A program made the position numbers and the translations under genes. Below, in pieces: positions 45,357 through 57,017 of a stretch of DNA of 64,000 bases. Every line of letters starts with the position of its first letter. Within the stretch, counting starts at the first letter, position 1. The DNA comes from Sphingomonas alba (GTDB lineage: Bacteria > Pseudomonadota > Alphaproteobacteria > Sphingomonadales > Sphingomonadaceae), in the NCBI RefSeq assembly GCF_023516555.1, contig NZ_JAMGBD010000001.1:1488001-1552000 (forward strand). The letters are read 5' to 3'. The notes below the pieces were generated by a model that was not told where the DNA came from, did no database searches, and saw only the letters and a list, made by a program, of their open reading frames with translations.

Positions 45357-46244
45357 CTAGGCGTTATTCTCGCCGAGCGTGACTCGCAGGTAGACGCCGC
45401 CCTCGGGTACGTCGACTTCGGCACTGTTGAAGCTGGCGCTTGCGCCCGGCGCCAGCGTTGCCGCCGGCCGTTCGATCATCCAGCTGTAGACCACTTTCTT
45501 GCGAGAGGCATCGAGAAGCTCGGCCTTGATGGGCGGCACCGCCTGGTCCTTGTCGGTCGGATTGATGACCCGGCCGCTCACCGCGAACAATTGGTTGCCG
45601 CTGGCCAGGCGCTGGCGGTCGTTATTGGTGACCATGACCTCCAGGTCGGTATCTCCCGTCGCCAGGCCAAGTCGTTCACGGACCGCGTCAGGGGCCAGGA
45701 ACCAGCCGGCGGCAGCGAGAATGGCCACGACCAGCAGGATCCACACCAGCACCGGAACACGCCGCTTATGGGCGCCGACCGGCTCCGGTTCGTAAAATGG
45801 TTCGAATTCCTGGACTTGCTCGGCGCCAGCAACCCACTCGGACGCGGGTTCCGGGCCCAAAGCGGCGGCAGCTTCCGCGCCGGTCACCCGGTCCTCTTCG
45901 CCCGCCCACTCGTCTCGCTCTGGCGGCGCCGCCGGATCGGACTCGCCGACCGTGTCCGCAGCCTCGGCCGCGACCTCATGCTCGTCGGCAACCGCCGCAG
46001 TTTCTTCGTCGCTTGCCAGTTGCGCTTCCTCATAGGCGCGCTGCTCGGCTTCAGGTCCACTGCTCGGATCGATCATCGCCGCTTCGGCAATGCTCTGCTC
46101 TTCGGGGTCCGGCACATTGGACGTCTCAGGATCCTGGTGCCAGCTATGCTTGCATGATGCGCAGCGGACCTGGCGCCCGCCGGGCGGGATGGCGCCGTCC
46201 TTGACGACATAGCGGGTGTCGCAGGCTGGACAGGTGAGGATCAT
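45357..46244 (-). CDS. MJ0042 zinc-ribbon and DUF3426 membrane protein
   Basis: This 295-aa protein has an N-terminal zinc ribbon (C5-x2-C8 and C28-x2-C31 in CPACDTRYVV and RCASCKHSW), a long acidic Ala/Glu-rich linker, one transmembrane helix near 190-210 (VLVWILLVVAILAAAGWFL) and a C-terminal DUF3426-like beta domain (LEVMVTNNDRQRLASGNQLF). The ATG at 46244 starts the ribbon. The ribbon is cytoplasmic and the beta domain periplasmic. The family is common next to ftsE in alphaproteobacteria; function unknown. It is divergent from ftsE. Confidence 0.88.
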   Translation of the reverse strand: MILTCPACDTRYVVKDGAIPPGGRQVRCASCKHSWHQDPETSNVPDPEEQSIAEAAMIDPSSGPEAEQRAYEEAQLASDEETAAVADEHEVAAEAADTVGESDPAAPPERDEWAGEEDRVTGAEAAAALGPEPASEWVAGAEQVQEFEPFYEPEPVGAHKRRVPVLVWILLVVAILAAAGWFLAPDAVRERLGLATGDTDLEVMVTNNDRQRLASGNQLFAVSGRVINPTDKDQAVPPIKAELLDASRKKVVYSWMIERPAATLAPGASASFNSAEVDVPEGGVYLRVTLGENNA

Positions 46245-46363
46245 CTTGGGCCGAATACTCCCCTGTTCGGTGAATCCATCTGGTAAACAGCATGTTGCCG
46301 CCATTGGCAAGGCGGGCGCGCCTGTGCGAGGAACAGCTTTGAGCGCAGCGCGCGAGTAAGGGG

Positions 46364-47089
46364 TTGGGGAAGCTGGCAACGATCGTCGAATTCGACCGGG
46401 TAGGCCTTCGCTACGGGACTGGCGCGGAAGTGCTCCGCGACCTCGACTTCCGGCTGGCCGCGGGCGGCTTCTATTTCCTCACCGGCCCGTCGGGCGCCGG
46501 CAAGACGTCGCTTTTGAAGCTTCTTTATCTAGCCCAGCGACCGACGCGCGGCCGCATCCAGTTGTTCGGCGACGAGTTGACGGACGCCCCGCGGGAAGCA
46601 CTGCCGCCCTATCGTCGGCGCATCGGCATCGTCTTCCAGGACTTTCGATTGATCCGGCATTTGTCTGCCTTCGACAATGTCGCCTTACCGCTGCGGATCG
46701 CCGGCAAGCCGGAAGCGGAAGTCGAAAGCTCGGTGCGGGAGATGCTGGCCTGGGTTGGTCTCGCCGACCGGGCCAGCGCTCGCCCGCCAACGCTGTCGGG
46801 CGGCGAGCAGCAGCGTGTCGCCATCGCCCGCGCCGTGATCGCCCGGCCGGAGCTGTTGGTCGCTGACGAGCCAACCGGCAACGTCGATGCCGAAATGGCG
46901 AAGCGCATCCTGCACCTGCTGACGGCGCTCAACCGCCTCGGCACGACGATCATCGTGGCGACCCACGATATTTCGCTGATCACCGCGACGCCGGGCGCCC
47001 AAATGATCCGGCTCGACAATGGCGCAATGGTTGATCCGACCGGTTCGCTGAAGAACCCGCCGGCACAGATGGGCCGCGCCGATGCTTGA
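46364..47089 (+). CDS. ftsE: Cell-division ABC transporter ATP-binding protein FtsE
   Basis: This 241-aa ATPase works with FtsX to control septal peptidoglycan hydrolases. Walker A is GPSGAGKT (41-48), the signature is [14 protein letters not shown], and Walker B is [12 protein letters not shown]. The start is TTG at 46364, with an AAGGGG ribosome-like site just upstream. It overlaps ftsX by 8 bases. Confidence 0.93.
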   Translation: MGKLATIVEFDRVGLRYGTGAEVLRDLDFRLAAGGFYFLTGPSGAGKTSLLKLLYLAQRPTRGRIQLFGDELTDAPREALPPYRRRIGIVFQDFRLIRHLSAFDNVALPLRIAGKPEAEVESSVREMLAWVGLADRASARPPTLSGGEQQRVAIARAVIARPELLVADEPTGNVDAEMAKRILHLLTALNRLGTTIIVATHDISLITATPGAQMIRLDNGAMVDPTGSLKNPPAQMGRADA

Positions 47090-47954
47090 CTGGGTCCGCG
47101 CGACACCGGCCGAACGGCGGCTGCTCCCCGGCGGCCGGATGCAGGGTCCGACGCCCTGGGTGATCGCCATCATGATGTTCGTGATGGTCGTCATCGCCGC
47201 GGCCGGATTGTCGCTGGCGAATGCTGCGGGCGTCGTCTCGCGCGGCGTCGAGAACCGCTATTCGGTGCAGGTTGCCAACGGCGCGGCCAGGGCGCCGGCC
47301 GCAGAGGCCGCGCTGCGCAACGCGCCAGGGGTCGCGGCTGTCCGCCCCGTCCCTGAGACCGAGATGCGCAAGACTCTCGAACGCTGGCTGGGCCCCGAAG
47401 GCGCCAAGGCCGACTTGCCCTTGCCGGCATTGATCGATGTCGACCTCAAGCCCGGCGTTTCGCCTCAAGCCATTGCTACAAAGGTAGAAGCCGCAGTCCC
47501 GGGCGCGCGTTTTGTCGCCCATAGCGCGACCTTGAAGCCGATGTTGCGCGCGATCCATTCGCTGACATGGGTCGCTTTCGCCATTGTCCTGATGATCGCT
47601 TTGGCAACTGCGGCAGCAGTCGTGCTTGCCGCACGCAGTGCACTCGCGGCCAATCGCCCGACGATCGAGGTCATGCATGGTGTCGGCGCCACCGATGACC
47701 AGGTCGCCCGCCTGTTCCAGCGCCGTATCGCCATCGATTCCCTGAACGGCGGCGCTGCCGGGGCACTGGCAGCCGGCGTCGTGCTGCTCGTCATCGCCGG
47801 TGGCCGGGCCGCTTGGGTGGAAGATGTCGCCGGCGGCCCGCTTCTGACCTTCCTCGATCTCGTTGCCCTCGCTCTACTGCCCCTGCTCGGCACATTGCTG
47901 GCGACCCTGGTTGCGCGCATCGCCGTGCTTCGCGCATTGCGGGAAGCGCTATGA
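47082..47954 (+). CDS. ftsX: Cell-division protein FtsX
   Basis: This 290-aa permease-like partner of FtsE has four transmembrane helices (one at about 25-45, three in the C-terminal half) and a periplasmic loop of about 120 residues after the first helix, the FtsX layout. [25 protein letters not shown] is the conserved coupling region. It overlaps ftsE and the next gene by a few bases. Confidence 0.93.
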   Translation: MLDWVRATPAERRLLPGGRMQGPTPWVIAIMMFVMVVIAAAGLSLANAAGVVSRGVENRYSVQVANGAARAPAAEAALRNAPGVAAVRPVPETEMRKTLERWLGPEGAKADLPLPALIDVDLKPGVSPQAIATKVEAAVPGARFVAHSATLKPMLRAIHSLTWVAFAIVLMIALATAAAVVLAARSALAANRPTIEVMHGVGATDDQVARLFQRRIAIDSLNGGAAGALAAGVVLLVIAGGRAAWVEDVAGGPLLTFLDLVALALLPLLGTLLATLVARIAVLRALREAL

Positions 47955-48487
47955 TCCTGCGCTTCGGCTCGTTGCTGTTGATCCTGTACGGCCTGGGCTT
48001 CGCTTTGTTCGGAGTGACCCTCGGCAAGCCGGCCAAGGATAAAGTCGCAAACACCGACGGAATCGTCGTCATCACCGGCGGTGCGGGGCGCATCGAACAT
48101 GGCGTGGAAATTCTCTCGGAGGGCAAGGGGCAGCGGCTGCTGGTCGCCGGCGCGGACCCTTCCGTCACCAAGGCCGATCTCGTCCATCGCCTCGGCGGCA
48201 GGAAAAAGCTCGTGCAATGCTGCGTCGACCTCGGCTCGGAATCGGTCGACACCCGCTCTAACGCCGAGGAAACGCGCCGCTGGCTGCAGAAACAGCATTT
48301 CCACTCGGTTCGCCTGATCACCAGCGACTGGCACATGCGCCGCGCCCGCTACGAGTTCCGCCGCGTTCTTGGTGAAGACTTCAAGGTCGTGCCCGATGCC
48401 GTTCGCACCGAGCCGGGTTTCATGACCTTGTTCGCCGAATACAACAAATACCTCCTGCGCCGGGTCGCGGTCTGGCTCGACATCTGA
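47951..48487 (+). CDS. DUF218/YdcF-family membrane protein
   Basis: This 178-aa protein has an N-terminal helix (about 4-24) and a DUF218 domain: DGIVVITGGAGRIEHGVEIL, RSNAEETRRWL and LITSDWHMRRARYEFRRVL are the family's three blocks (as in SanA, ElyC and YdcF). These proteins act in envelope integrity and possibly polyprenyl-lipid metabolism. It is coupled to ftsX (ATGA) and to plsC (one-base overlap), so the operon reads division factor, envelope factor, acyltransferase. Confidence 0.9.
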   Translation: MILRFGSLLLILYGLGFALFGVTLGKPAKDKVANTDGIVVITGGAGRIEHGVEILSEGKGQRLLVAGADPSVTKADLVHRLGGRKKLVQCCVDLGSESVDTRSNAEETRRWLQKQHFHSVRLITSDWHMRRARYEFRRVLGEDFKVVPDAVRTEPGFMTLFAEYNKYLLRRVAVWLDI

Positions 48488-49170
48488 TGACCTTGATCCG
48501 CTCGCTGCTGTTCGCTTTCCTCTTCTATCCCGGCACCGCGGTTTACGTGACGGGGGTGATCCTCCTATCGCCGTTCGGCGACCGCACCGTCCGCGCCATC
48601 GTCCACGGCTGGTCGGACTATCATCACTGGCTCGTCCGCAACGTCCTCGGCATCCGCATGATCTTCGACGGCCATGTTCCGGAAGGCGCCTACCTTATCG
48701 CGGTCAAGCATGAGGCGATGGTCGAGACGATCGAGGGCCTGCGCCTGGCGCGCACCCCGGTCGTGGTCATGAAGCGCGAGTTGACGCAAATCCCGTTCTT
48801 CGGCTGGGTGACACGACGCTATGGCGTCATCGGTGTCGATCGAGAGGCCGGGGCCAAGGCTCTCCGTACGATGCTGGCCGAGGCAAAGCAGGCCGCGGAG
48901 CAGCGCCGCCCCGTCATCATCTACCCCGAAGGTACGCGCGTGCCGCATGGCGAGAAGCCTGATCTCAGGCCCGGCTTTGCCGGCCTCTACCGTGCGCTCG
49001 GGTTGCCCGTGGTGCCGGTCGCGCACGATAGCGGCCGGCTGTGGAGCCGCGGCCTCGTCAAGCGGCCCGGCATCATCCGTTTCAAGGTCGGCGAAGTCAT
49101 CCCCTCGGGCCTGAAGCGAGAGGAGATCGAAGCCCGCGTGCGCGACGCGATCAACGCCCTGAACGACTAG
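48487..49170 (+). CDS. plsC: 1-acyl-sn-glycerol-3-phosphate acyltransferase (PlsC family)
   Basis: This 227-aa membrane acyltransferase makes phosphatidic acid or acylates a related lipid. The catalytic HxxxxD/E box appears as KHEAMVETIE; the usual N before H is K, as in many alphaproteobacterial members. IIYPEGTRVPHG is the substrate-binding EGTR block. One N-terminal hydrophobic segment is present. It overlaps the pheT stop of the opposite strand by four bases. Confidence 0.9.
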   Translation: MTLIRSLLFAFLFYPGTAVYVTGVILLSPFGDRTVRAIVHGWSDYHHWLVRNVLGIRMIFDGHVPEGAYLIAVKHEAMVETIEGLRLARTPVVVMKRELTQIPFFGWVTRRYGVIGVDREAGAKALRTMLAEAKQAAEQRRPVIIYPEGTRVPHGEKPDLRPGFAGLYRALGLPVVPVAHDSGRLWSRGLVKRPGIIRFKVGEVIPSGLKREEIEARVRDAINALND

Positions 49171-51509
49171 CTGCGGAGCTTCGCGCCCAGTTTCTCGGCC
49201 GCACCGACGATTGTCTTCGAAATCTCGGCGATCTCGGCCTCGGTGAAGCTGTGTTCGCCGGGTTGCAGGACAACCTCGATCGCCAGGCTCAACTCACCGC
49301 CCTCCGGCTGGTAGCGATCGAACACCCTGACGTCGGTGATCGCCTGCTTGTCGGCACCGCGAATGGCACGGACCAAAGTGTCCGCCGCAAGCTCGCCCGG
49401 CACCACAAACGCATAGTCGCGAGTCACCGACTGCAGCGCGGGCGGCGAATAAGCGACGCGGGCATGGCCGCTCGACCGCGCTTCGGGAATGGCGTCCAGA
49501 TAGATTTCCGCGGCGACCGTTCCCGGCAGTCCGCGGGCGATCGAAGGGTGCAGCTCACCGAAAACGGCCAGCACATTCTTGCCAAGGCCCAACTTGGCCG
49601 ATCGGCCTGGATGCCAGTTTGGTCCGGCGTCCATCGTCAGCTGCAAGCTCTGCACGGGTGCTCCGGCAGCTTCCAGCAGCGCCAGCGCCTCGCCCTTGGC
49701 GTCGTGGGCGCTGAAGTCCTGCGGCTTGCCGGCGATCCAGCTGCGCGGCGTCTTGTCGCCGGCCAGGATGAAGCCCGCGGTGCGGCGCTCGCCTTCCTGC
49801 AAATAGCGTCTGCCGATTTCGAACAGCCGGACGCTCGCCGCGCCGCGATCGAGGTTGCGGCGCGCAGCAGCGATCAGTCCCGGCAGCAGCGACGGGCGCA
49901 TATGGCTCATGTCGGCGCTGATCGGATTGGCGACCACGTCAGCGGCACCGCCGAACGTGTCAGCTTCCTCTTCGCTGATGAAGCTCCAGGTGACGGCTTC
50001 CTCGAACGCGCGTGCGGCGGCGGTTCGGCGGATGCGGCGCTCGGCGACCTGCGCCTTGGTCGCGACCGGCTTGGCGACGCCATCGGCGCGCGGCAACGCC
50101 GTCGAGGGGATTGCGTCGAGCCCGACCATCCGCGCGACTTCCTCGACGAGGTCGGCGGGCCCGTCGACGTCACGCCGCCAGCTCGGAACCGTCGCCTCGC
50201 CATTCGCAACCTCGAAGCCAAGGCGTTCGAGGATGGCTTCCTGCTCATCCGCGGGCACATCGAGACCGCCCAGTGACAAGGTGCGCGCCGGATCGAACTT
50301 CACGCGCTTCTCGGCAACCGGCGCCTCGCCGGCGCGGACAACACGGCTCGCTTCCCCGCCGCAGATGTCGAGGATCAGGCCGGTCAGGATGGCCAGGCCA
50401 TCCTCGAGGAATGCCGGGTCGACACCGCGCTCGAAGCGGGTGCGCGCATCGCTGGTTAGCTGCAGCTTCTGGCCGGTGCGGGCGATCCGGTCCGGATCGA
50501 AATAGGCGATTTCGAGCAGCGTGTCGGTCGTCGTGTCGGCGACGCCGCTATGCTCGCCGCCCATGATCCCGCCGATGTCGTGGACCTGCGCCTCATCGGC
50601 GATCACGGTCATCGTGTCGTCGAGCACATACTCTTTCTCGTTGAGCGCCAGCACCTTCTCGCCGTCTTTGGCGCGCCGGGCGGTGACGGCTCCGTTCAGC
50701 TCCTTCAGATCGTAAGCGTGCGCGGGCCGCCCGAGGTCGAGCATCAAATAATTGGTGATGTCGACCAGCGCCGAAATCGGCCGCTGCCCCGCGCTCTTGA
50801 GGCGTTGCTTCATCCACTCGGGCGAAGCGCCGTTGGTGATGCCGCGCACTGTCCGGCCGAAGAAGGCCGGGCAGCCTTCCGGGTCCTCGGTGCGAATGTC
50901 GACCGGGCAATCGAAACTGCCCTCGATCGCCGGCACATCGAGCGGCTTCAGCGTCCCAAGCCCTGCTGCCGCAAGGTCGCGGGCGATGCCGCGCACGCCC
51001 ATACAATCCTGGCGGTTGGGGGTGATGGCGACGTCGAACACGGCATCGTCCAGCCCGGCCCATTCGGCATAGAAACGTCCGACCGGCGCATCCTCGGACA
51101 GCTCGATGATGCCGTCATGCTCTTCGCCGAGCTGCAACTCGCGAACCGAGCACATCATGCCGCGCGATTCGACGCCGCGGATGGCGGCGATCTTCAGAAT
51201 CATGTCGCTGCCCGGCACATAAGCGCCCGGCGGACCGAAGACACCGACCAGCCCGGCTCGCGCATTGGGAGCGCCGCAGACCACCTGCACCGGCCCTTCG
51301 CCGGCATCGACCGAAAGCACCTGCAGCTTGTCCGCCTGCGGGTGCCGCTCGGCAGACAGCACCTTGGCGATGCGAAATGGCCCCAGCGCCTCCGCGGGGC
51401 TGGAGACGCCTTCGACCTCGAGGCCGATGGCGGTCAGCCTTTCTGCCACCTCATGCGGCAAGGCCTCGGTGTCGAGATGCGCCTTCAGCCAGGACAAGGA
51501 GAACTTCAT
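49167..51509 (-). CDS. pheT: Phenylalanyl-tRNA synthetase beta subunit
   Basis: This 780-aa subunit starts [20 protein letters not shown], has the N-terminal tRNA-binding (EMAP-like) domain to about 150 and a B3/B4 editing module. The B5 domain, catalytic-like core and C-terminal ferredoxin-fold anticodon-binding domain ([19 protein letters not shown]) follow. The length is normal. It overlaps pheS by four bases. Confidence 0.96.
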   Translation of the reverse strand: MKFSLSWLKAHLDTEALPHEVAERLTAIGLEVEGVSSPAEALGPFRIAKVLSAERHPQADKLQVLSVDAGEGPVQVVCGAPNARAGLVGVFGPPGAYVPGSDMILKIAAIRGVESRGMMCSVRELQLGEEHDGIIELSEDAPVGRFYAEWAGLDDAVFDVAITPNRQDCMGVRGIARDLAAAGLGTLKPLDVPAIEGSFDCPVDIRTEDPEGCPAFFGRTVRGITNGASPEWMKQRLKSAGQRPISALVDITNYLMLDLGRPAHAYDLKELNGAVTARRAKDGEKVLALNEKEYVLDDTMTVIADEAQVHDIGGIMGGEHSGVADTTTDTLLEIAYFDPDRIARTGQKLQLTSDARTRFERGVDPAFLEDGLAILTGLILDICGGEASRVVRAGEAPVAEKRVKFDPARTLSLGGLDVPADEQEAILERLGFEVANGEATVPSWRRDVDGPADLVEEVARMVGLDAIPSTALPRADGVAKPVATKAQVAERRIRRTAAARAFEEAVTWSFISEEEADTFGGAADVVANPISADMSHMRPSLLPGLIAAARRNLDRGAASVRLFEIGRRYLQEGERRTAGFILAGDKTPRSWIAGKPQDFSAHDAKGEALALLEAAGAPVQSLQLTMDAGPNWHPGRSAKLGLGKNVLAVFGELHPSIARGLPGTVAAEIYLDAIPEARSSGHARVAYSPPALQSVTRDYAFVVPGELAADTLVRAIRGADKQAITDVRVFDRYQPEGGELSLAIEVVLQPGEHSFTEAEIAEISKTIVGAAEKLGAKLRS

Positions 51510-52567
51510 GCGCCCACTCCTGCGCTGAGGGTGGGCACGTCGAGGAAGCTGAACCCGTAATGCTTCAGCCAGCGCAAATCGCCGTCGAAGAAGGCGCGAA
51601 GGTCATCCATCCCATATTTCAGCATCGCCAGCCGGTCGACGCCGGTGCCGAAGGCGAAGCCCTGCCATTCGTCAGGGTCAAGTCCCGCGGCGGCGATCAC
51701 GCGAGGATGGACCATGCCGCTACCCAGCACCTCCATCCAGCCTTCCTGACCGCCGACGACGCGGCGGCCCTTCTCCATCGACCAGCCGATGTCGATCTCG
51801 GCCGACGGCTCGGTGAAGGGGAAGTAGGATGGGCGCATGCGGATGGCGACGTCATCGCGCTCGAAAAAGGCCTTGAGGAACGTCTCCAGGGTCCACTTGA
51901 GATGTCCCATGTGAATATCGCGGTCGATGACCAGGCCCTCGATCTGGTGGAACATCGGCGTATGGGTGGCATCGCTGTCGCTACGATAGACGCGTCCCGG
52001 CGCGATGATCCGCAAGGGTGCGCCCAGCGCCTGCATAGACCGGATTTGCACCGGCGAAGTGTGGGTGCGCAGCACGCGCGGCTCTTCGCCCTCATTGCGC
52101 GGCTGGACGTAGAAGGTGTCCTGCATTGCCCGGGCCGGATGCGCCTCCGGCATGTTGAGCGCGGTGAAGTTGTGCCACTGATCTTCGATCTCCGGCCCTT
52201 CGGCGACGGCGAAGCCGAGGTCGGCGAAAATCTCCGCCAGTTCATCCATGACCTGGCTGACCGGATGAACGCTGCCGACCGGGATGGCGTCGGAGGGAAG
52301 CGACAGGTCCACACGTTCCGTCGCCAGCCTTTGTTCTAGCACCGCCGCTTCCAGCGCGTCCTTGCGGGCGGCAATGGCATTGCTGACCGCCTCGCGCTGG
52401 GCGTGAATCTTCGGAGCTTCCTTCGTCCGGGTATCCGCGTCCATCGCGCCCAACGATTTCAGCAGTGCGGTAATACTTCCGGATTTGCCCAGCGCCGCCA
52501 CGCGCAGCGCATCGAGCGCCTGCAGGTCGGGCGCGTCTTGAATTTGCTTGATCAGGTCATCGGCCAT
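51506..52567 (-). CDS. pheS: Phenylalanyl-tRNA synthetase alpha subunit
   Basis: This 353-aa class II catalytic subunit has an N-terminal coiled coil (about 1-100) that grips tRNA. Motif 2 is in [25 protein letters not shown] and motif 3 in GSGMVHPRV and [14 protein letters not shown]. The ATG at 52567 is 47 bases from the divergent DUF5996 gene. I see no attenuator leader peptide in that gap. Confidence 0.96.
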   Translation of the reverse strand: MADDLIKQIQDAPDLQALDALRVAALGKSGSITALLKSLGAMDADTRTKEAPKIHAQREAVSNAIAARKDALEAAVLEQRLATERVDLSLPSDAIPVGSVHPVSQVMDELAEIFADLGFAVAEGPEIEDQWHNFTALNMPEAHPARAMQDTFYVQPRNEGEEPRVLRTHTSPVQIRSMQALGAPLRIIAPGRVYRSDSDATHTPMFHQIEGLVIDRDIHMGHLKWTLETFLKAFFERDDVAIRMRPSYFPFTEPSAEIDIGWSMEKGRRVVGGQEGWMEVLGSGMVHPRVIAAAGLDPDEWQGFAFGTGVDRLAMLKYGMDDLRAFFDGDLRWLKHYGFSFLDVPTLSAGVGA

Positions 52568-52614
52568 TGCGTCGCGGCTCTAGCAATGCCGCGCTGCAAA
52601 ATGCAAAGGGAAGC

Positions 52615-53535
52615 ATGGCCAACTGGCCCAGACTCGATGCCGGCGATGCACCGACACTGGCGATCCTTCACCTCGCCAGCCAGATGCTCGGCAAGATGCG
52701 AGTCGCCCACGCACCGTGGGTCAATCACGGCTGGCACGCGACGCTCCATCCTGTCGCGGAGGGCCTCGCGATCGAGCCGATCGCTTCGGACGCCGGCAAT
52801 TTCACGCTGACGCTCGACCTGTGCCGCCACGCCATCGTCCTTCACGTCGGCGACGGCGAACGCGACCTTTTGCCGCTCGACATCGGCAGCATCGCTGCCT
52901 TGCACCGCAATCTGGTCGTCATGCTCGAATCGCACGGCCTGCCGTCAACCTTCCACAACCGCCCGAACGAGATTCCGGGCGCGCCGCCCTTTGCGGAGGA
53001 TGTCGCGCCCCGCGATTATGATCCGGACGCCGCCGAGCGCCTTCACGCGGCCCTGTGCCGCATCGAGCCGGTGTTCGAGCGTTTCCGCGCTGGTTTCCTG
53101 GGAAAATGCAGCCCGGTGCATCTCTTCTGGGGCAGCTTCGACCTTGCCGTGACCCGCTTCTCGGGCCGTTTGGCGCCCGAACATCCCGGCGGCATCCCGG
53201 GCCTACCCGACCGAATCACCCGAGAAGCCTATAGCCACGAAGTCTCCAGCGCCGGCTTCTGGCCGGGCGGCGCCAGCGCTCCGCCGGGCACCGAGCCCTT
53301 GTTCTACAGCTACGCCTATCCCGAACCGCCCGGTTTCCGCGACAGCGGCAACGACATCAGCGGCGGCATCTTCGACGCGACGCTTGGCGAATATGTGCTG
53401 AGTTACGAGCACGTCCGCCGATCGCCCGACCCGGATCGCGCGCTGCTGATGTTCCTGCAATCCACCTACAACCGCGCCGCCAACCTGGCGCATTGGGACC
53501 GCGCTGCGCTGGAACGCGACCCGGTCGCTCCCTGA
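52615..53535 (+). CDS. DUF5996 family protein
   Basis: This 306-aa cytoplasmic-looking protein matches the DUF5996 pattern: WP.L....TLA.LHLASQMLGK start, VNHGWHATLHP, FHNRPNEIPGAPPF and CSPVHLFWGSFDLAVTRFSGR. The family has no established activity; conserved His, Asn and Asp residues suggest an enzyme or ligand-binding fold. The ATG at 52615 is preferred. It stands alone and ends at a shared hairpin. Confidence 0.85.
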   Translation: MANWPRLDAGDAPTLAILHLASQMLGKMRVAHAPWVNHGWHATLHPVAEGLAIEPIASDAGNFTLTLDLCRHAIVLHVGDGERDLLPLDIGSIAALHRNLVVMLESHGLPSTFHNRPNEIPGAPPFAEDVAPRDYDPDAAERLHAALCRIEPVFERFRAGFLGKCSPVHLFWGSFDLAVTRFSGRLAPEHPGGIPGLPDRITREAYSHEVSSAGFWPGGASAPPGTEPLFYSYAYPEPPGFRDSGNDISGGIFDATLGEYVLSYEHVRRSPDPDRALLMFLQSTYNRAANLAHWDRAALERDPVAP

Positions 53536-53543
53536 CACGAGAA

Positions 53544-53573
53544 GGGCGCCGAGATCGCTCTCGACGCCCCTTT
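53544..53573. terminator. Bidirectional terminator between DUF5996 and rplT
   Basis: GGGCG and CGAGA pair with TCTCG and CGCCC around a TCGC loop, with single-base bulges and T3 on the plus side. Both flanking genes converge here. Confidence 0.65.
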
Positions 53574-53597
53574 CCGTTGTTCCGTTGAAGAGGTGGC

Positions 53598-53966
53598 TTA
53601 GGCCGCCTTCTTCTCCAGCGCCGCTTTCGCCTGGGCGATGATGGCGGTGAACGCCTCGCCCTCGTGCATGGCGATGTCGGCCAGGACCTTCCGGTCGAGG
53701 TCGATGTTCGCCAGCTTCAGCGCGTGGATGAACTCGCCATAGGTCAGGCCTTCGGCGCGGACAGCGGCATTGATGCGCTGGATCCACAAGGCGCGGAAGC
53801 TCCGCTTCTTAACCTTGCGGTCGCGATAGGCGTACTGACCGGCCTTTTCGACGGCCTGGCGGGCGATACGGATCGTGTTCTTGCGACGGCCATAATAGCC
53901 CTTCGCATTGTCGAGGATCCGCTTGTGCTTGGCGCGGGTGGTAACGCCGCGTTTGATGCGTGCCAT
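53598..53966 (-). CDS. rplT: Ribosomal protein L20
   Basis: This 122-aa basic protein, starting [20 protein letters not shown] with [20 protein letters not shown], is bL20, needed early in 50S assembly. It lies 14 bases after rpmI in one operon. infC, often upstream, is not in this window. Confidence 0.98.
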   Translation of the reverse strand: MARIKRGVTTRAKHKRILDNAKGYYGRRKNTIRIARQAVEKAGQYAYRDRKVKKRSFRALWIQRINAAVRAEGLTYGEFIHALKLANIDLDRKVLADIAMHEGEAFTAIIAQAKAALEKKAA

Positions 53967-53980
53967 TGTCTATCCGCTCC

Positions 53981-54184
53981 TTACTTGAGGCCGTACGGGG
54001 CCCAGCCCATCACGCGCGCCTTGTCGGCGTCGGCGAGGACTTCGGTGCCACGGTTCTGGCGGATGTACTTGGCGTTGTGGCTGATCAGCCGGTGGCGCTT
54101 ACCAGCGACGCCGTGCTTGATCTTGCCGGTGGCGGTGAGCTTGAAGCGCTTTTTGACGCCGCTCTTCGTCTTCAGCTTGGGCAT
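53981..54184 (-). CDS. rpmI: Ribosomal protein L35
   Basis: This 67-aa bL35 begins [20 protein letters not shown] and contains the [11 protein letters not shown] block. It is immediately upstream of rplT. The 133-base gap to prs presumably holds the promoter and any L20-binding leader; no clear structure stands out. Confidence 0.98.
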   Translation of the reverse strand: MPKLKTKSGVKKRFKLTATGKIKHGVAGKRHRLISHNAKYIRQNRGTEVLADADKARVMGWAPYGLK

Positions 54185-54317
54185 TTTGTCTCCTTTTGCG
54201 CCAACAGGCGCGACTTTATCGAACAGCCACGGCAGCCCTTACTGGCCGGGCCGTTCTTGTTTCTCCAATCGCTTGGAAGCGCGCGCCTCTAAGGGGAAAG
54301 CGCCAAAAAGGCAACCT

Positions 54318-55253
54318 CTAGTCGAAGAGCGAGCTGACGCTGGCCTCGTCGGCGATGCGGCGGATGGCCTCGCCGAACAAGGGTGCGATGCTGAGGCGGC
54401 GGATCTTGCCCTTGGGGTCATCGGACTCGCCCGGAAAGATGGTGTCGGTCACCACCAGTTCGCTAAGCTCCGACGACTGGACGCGCGCCGCGGCACCGCC
54501 CGACAGCACGCCGTGGCTGCAATAGGCATAGACGTCGGTCGCGCCCTGGCTCTTCAGCGCGGCGGCGGCATTGCAGAGCGTCCCCGCCGAATCGACGATG
54601 TCGTCGACCAGGATGCAGCAGCGCCCCTCGACGTCGCCGATGATGTTCATGACTTCCGATTCGCCGGCGCGCTCGCGGCGCTTGTCGACGATTGCCAGCG
54701 GGGCATTGTCGAGGCGCTTGGCAAGGCTGCGGGCGCGTACCACGCCGCCGACGTCGGGCGAGACGACCATCAATTGCTTGTTCGCCAGCCGTGCCTGGAT
54801 GTCGGCCGCCATCACCGGCGCTGCCCACAGATTGTCGGTCGGTATGTCAAAGAAGCCCTGGATCTGGCCCGCGTGCAAGTCCATGGACAGCACGCGGTCG
54901 GCGCCGGCAGTGGTGATGAGGTTAGCGACCAGCTTTGCGGAAATGGGCGTGCGCGGGCCCGGCTTCCGGTCCTGCCGCGCATAGCCGAAATAGGGAATGA
55001 CCGCGGTGATCCGCTTCGCCGACGCACGCCGCAGCGCATCGATACAGATCAGCAGTTCCATCAGGTTGTCGTTGGCCGGGTAGCTGGTCGACTGGATGAC
55101 GAACACGTCCTCGCCGCGGACATTCTCATTGACCTCGACGAACACTTCCTCGTCGGCGAAGCGGCGCACGCTCGCCTCGGTCAACCTGATCTCGAGGTAG
55201 TCGGCGATCGCCTTGGCGAGCGGAAGGTTCGAGTTTCCGGCCAGCAGTTTCAT
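54318..55253 (-). CDS. prs: Ribose-phosphate pyrophosphokinase
   Basis: This 311-aa enzyme makes PRPP from ribose 5-phosphate and ATP. Seen: [27 protein letters not shown] with the catalytic lysine/arginine loop, [18 protein letters not shown], and the PRPP-binding [15 protein letters not shown]. The ATG at 55253 is fixed by the conserved start MKLLAGNSN; a longer reading to 56138 is antisense to nadE and rejected. Confidence 0.96.
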   Translation of the reverse strand: MKLLAGNSNLPLAKAIADYLEIRLTEASVRRFADEEVFVEVNENVRGEDVFVIQSTSYPANDNLMELLICIDALRRASAKRITAVIPYFGYARQDRKPGPRTPISAKLVANLITTAGADRVLSMDLHAGQIQGFFDIPTDNLWAAPVMAADIQARLANKQLMVVSPDVGGVVRARSLAKRLDNAPLAIVDKRRERAGESEVMNIIGDVEGRCCILVDDIVDSAGTLCNAAAALKSQGATDVYAYCSHGVLSGGAAARVQSSELSELVVTDTIFPGESDDPKGKIRRLSIAPLFGEAIRRIADEASVSSLFD

Positions 55254-55334
55254 TGAGTTTCCCTTGAATCCCGAGGCCCTCCTAGCGGCGGTAAGCGTTG
55301 CACGGAAGGGCGGCGTCGCTAAATGCGAAGCACA

Positions 55335-56978
55335 ATGACCGATCGCCTCACCATTGCCCTCGCCCAGCTGAACCAGCGCGTCGGCGATCTCGACGCCAAT
55401 GCCGAGGCCATGCTCGAGTGGCGGGCGAAGGCGAAGGGTGCGGACCTGATCCTGTTCCCCGAGCTTCAGCTGACCGGCTACCCGCCCGAAGACCTCATCC
55501 TGAAGCCAGAGTTCGTCCGCCGCGCCCATGAAGCGACCGACCTCCTCGTCGCTGCCAGTGCCGAGCCTGGTCCGGCAATGCTGATTGGCACGGTCATCAA
55601 TGAGGGCGGCTCCGTCTACAACGCCTTCATCCTCGCCGAGGGCGGGCAAATCGTCGGCCGGACGCTGAAGCACGAGCTGCCGAACTACGGGACGTTCGAC
55701 GAGAAACGCGTCTTCGCCTCGGGGCCGCTGCCGGAGCCCATCGAGTGGCGTGGCGTTAAGATCGGCCTGCCGATTTGCGAGGACATCTGGCAGGACCGCG
55801 TCTGCGCGCATTTGGCCGAAGCCGGCGCCGATTTCCTTCTCGTCCCCAACGGTAGCCCGTTCGAAATCGACAAGGACGAAGCCCGCCAGCAGCTGGTGCG
55901 CAGCCGCGTCGTCTCGACCGGCCTCGCGCTCGCCTATCTGAACCGCGTCGGCGGACAGGACGAACTGGCGTTCGACGGCTCGTCCTTTATCGTCAACGCC
56001 GACGGCGAGCGGGTCGTACAGATGTGCGACTGGGAAGAGTCGCTGCTCATCACCGAATGGGCGAAGGAAGACGGTCGCTGGGGCTGCGCCACCCGAAAGC
56101 AGTGCGAGCTCGATGACTTTCCCGAGGGCATCTACCACGCAATGATGATCGGCCTACGGGATTACGTTGGCCGCAACGGCTTCCCCGGCATCATCCTTGG
56201 CCTTTCCGGTGGCATCGACAGCGCGCTTTCCGCCGCCGTGGCCGTCGACACTTTGGGCGCCGACAAGGTCTGGGGCGTGATGCTCCCCTCGAAATACACG
56301 TCGGGCGAAAGCCTTGAAGATGCACGGGAAAATGCCCGTTTGCTCGGTTGCCGTCATGACGTCATTTCCATCGGCAAGGGCGTCGACGCCCTGCATGAGA
56401 CGATGCCGGACCTCAGCGGTCTCGCCGCCGAGAATATCCAGGCGCGCCTGCGCATGGTGACGCTGATGGCTTTGTCCAATTCGGGCGGGCAGATGCTGCT
56501 GACCACTGGCAACAAGAGCGAGATGAGCGTCGGCTACGCCACCCTCTACGGCGACATGGCCGGCGGCTATTCGGTGCTGAAGGACGCTTACAAGACGACC
56601 GTCTTCGCCCTCTCGCGCTGGCGCAACGGCAAGAAGCCCAAGCATGCGGTCGGGCCCGACGGTCCAGTGATGCCGCAGCGGATCATCGACAAGCCGCCGA
56701 CCGCCGAACTGCGCCCGAACCAGAAGGACGAGGACAGCCTGCCGCCCTACAGCCTGCTCGACCGCATTCTCGAGGCCTTGGTCGAGAAGGAAATGTCGGT
56801 GCGGGAGGCCGCCGAGGCCGTTGGCGCCGAGGAAAGCCTGGTCGCCGATATCGAAAAGAAGCTGCTGCGCGCCGAATACAAGCGCCGCCAGGCTCCTCCC
56901 GGCGTGAAACTAGGCCGGCGCAACTTCGGCCGTGACCGCCGATACCCCATCACCAACGCCTTCCACACGGGTCAATGA
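55335..56978 (+). CDS. nadE: Glutamine-dependent NAD+ synthetase
   Basis: This ~547-aa fusion has an N-terminal nitrilase/glutaminase domain ([17 protein letters not shown] with the catalytic Glu, and [10 protein letters not shown] with the catalytic Cys) and a C-terminal ATP-pyrophosphatase domain with the P-loop [14 protein letters not shown] near residue 285. It amidates deamido-NAD+. An ATG at 55323 would add four residues; neither start has a clear ribosome site. Confidence 0.95.
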   Translation: MTDRLTIALAQLNQRVGDLDANAEAMLEWRAKAKGADLILFPELQLTGYPPEDLILKPEFVRRAHEATDLLVAASAEPGPAMLIGTVINEGGSVYNAFILAEGGQIVGRTLKHELPNYGTFDEKRVFASGPLPEPIEWRGVKIGLPICEDIWQDRVCAHLAEAGADFLLVPNGSPFEIDKDEARQQLVRSRVVSTGLALAYLNRVGGQDELAFDGSSFIVNADGERVVQMCDWEESLLITEWAKEDGRWGCATRKQCELDDFPEGIYHAMMIGLRDYVGRNGFPGIILGLSGGIDSALSAAVAVDTLGADKVWGVMLPSKYTSGESLEDARENARLLGCRHDVISIGKGVDALHETMPDLSGLAAENIQARLRMVTLMALSNSGGQMLLTTGNKSEMSVGYATLYGDMAGGYSVLKDAYKTTVFALSRWRNGKKPKHAVGPDGPVMPQRIIDKPPTAELRPNQKDEDSLPPYSLLDRILEALVEKEMSVREAAEAVGAEESLVADIEKKLLRAEYKRRQAPPGVKLGRRNFGRDRRYPITNAFHTGQ

Positions 56979-57017
56979 GCGGATAGACATTCCGTCTCCG
57001 AAACGGGTGGAGGGGGC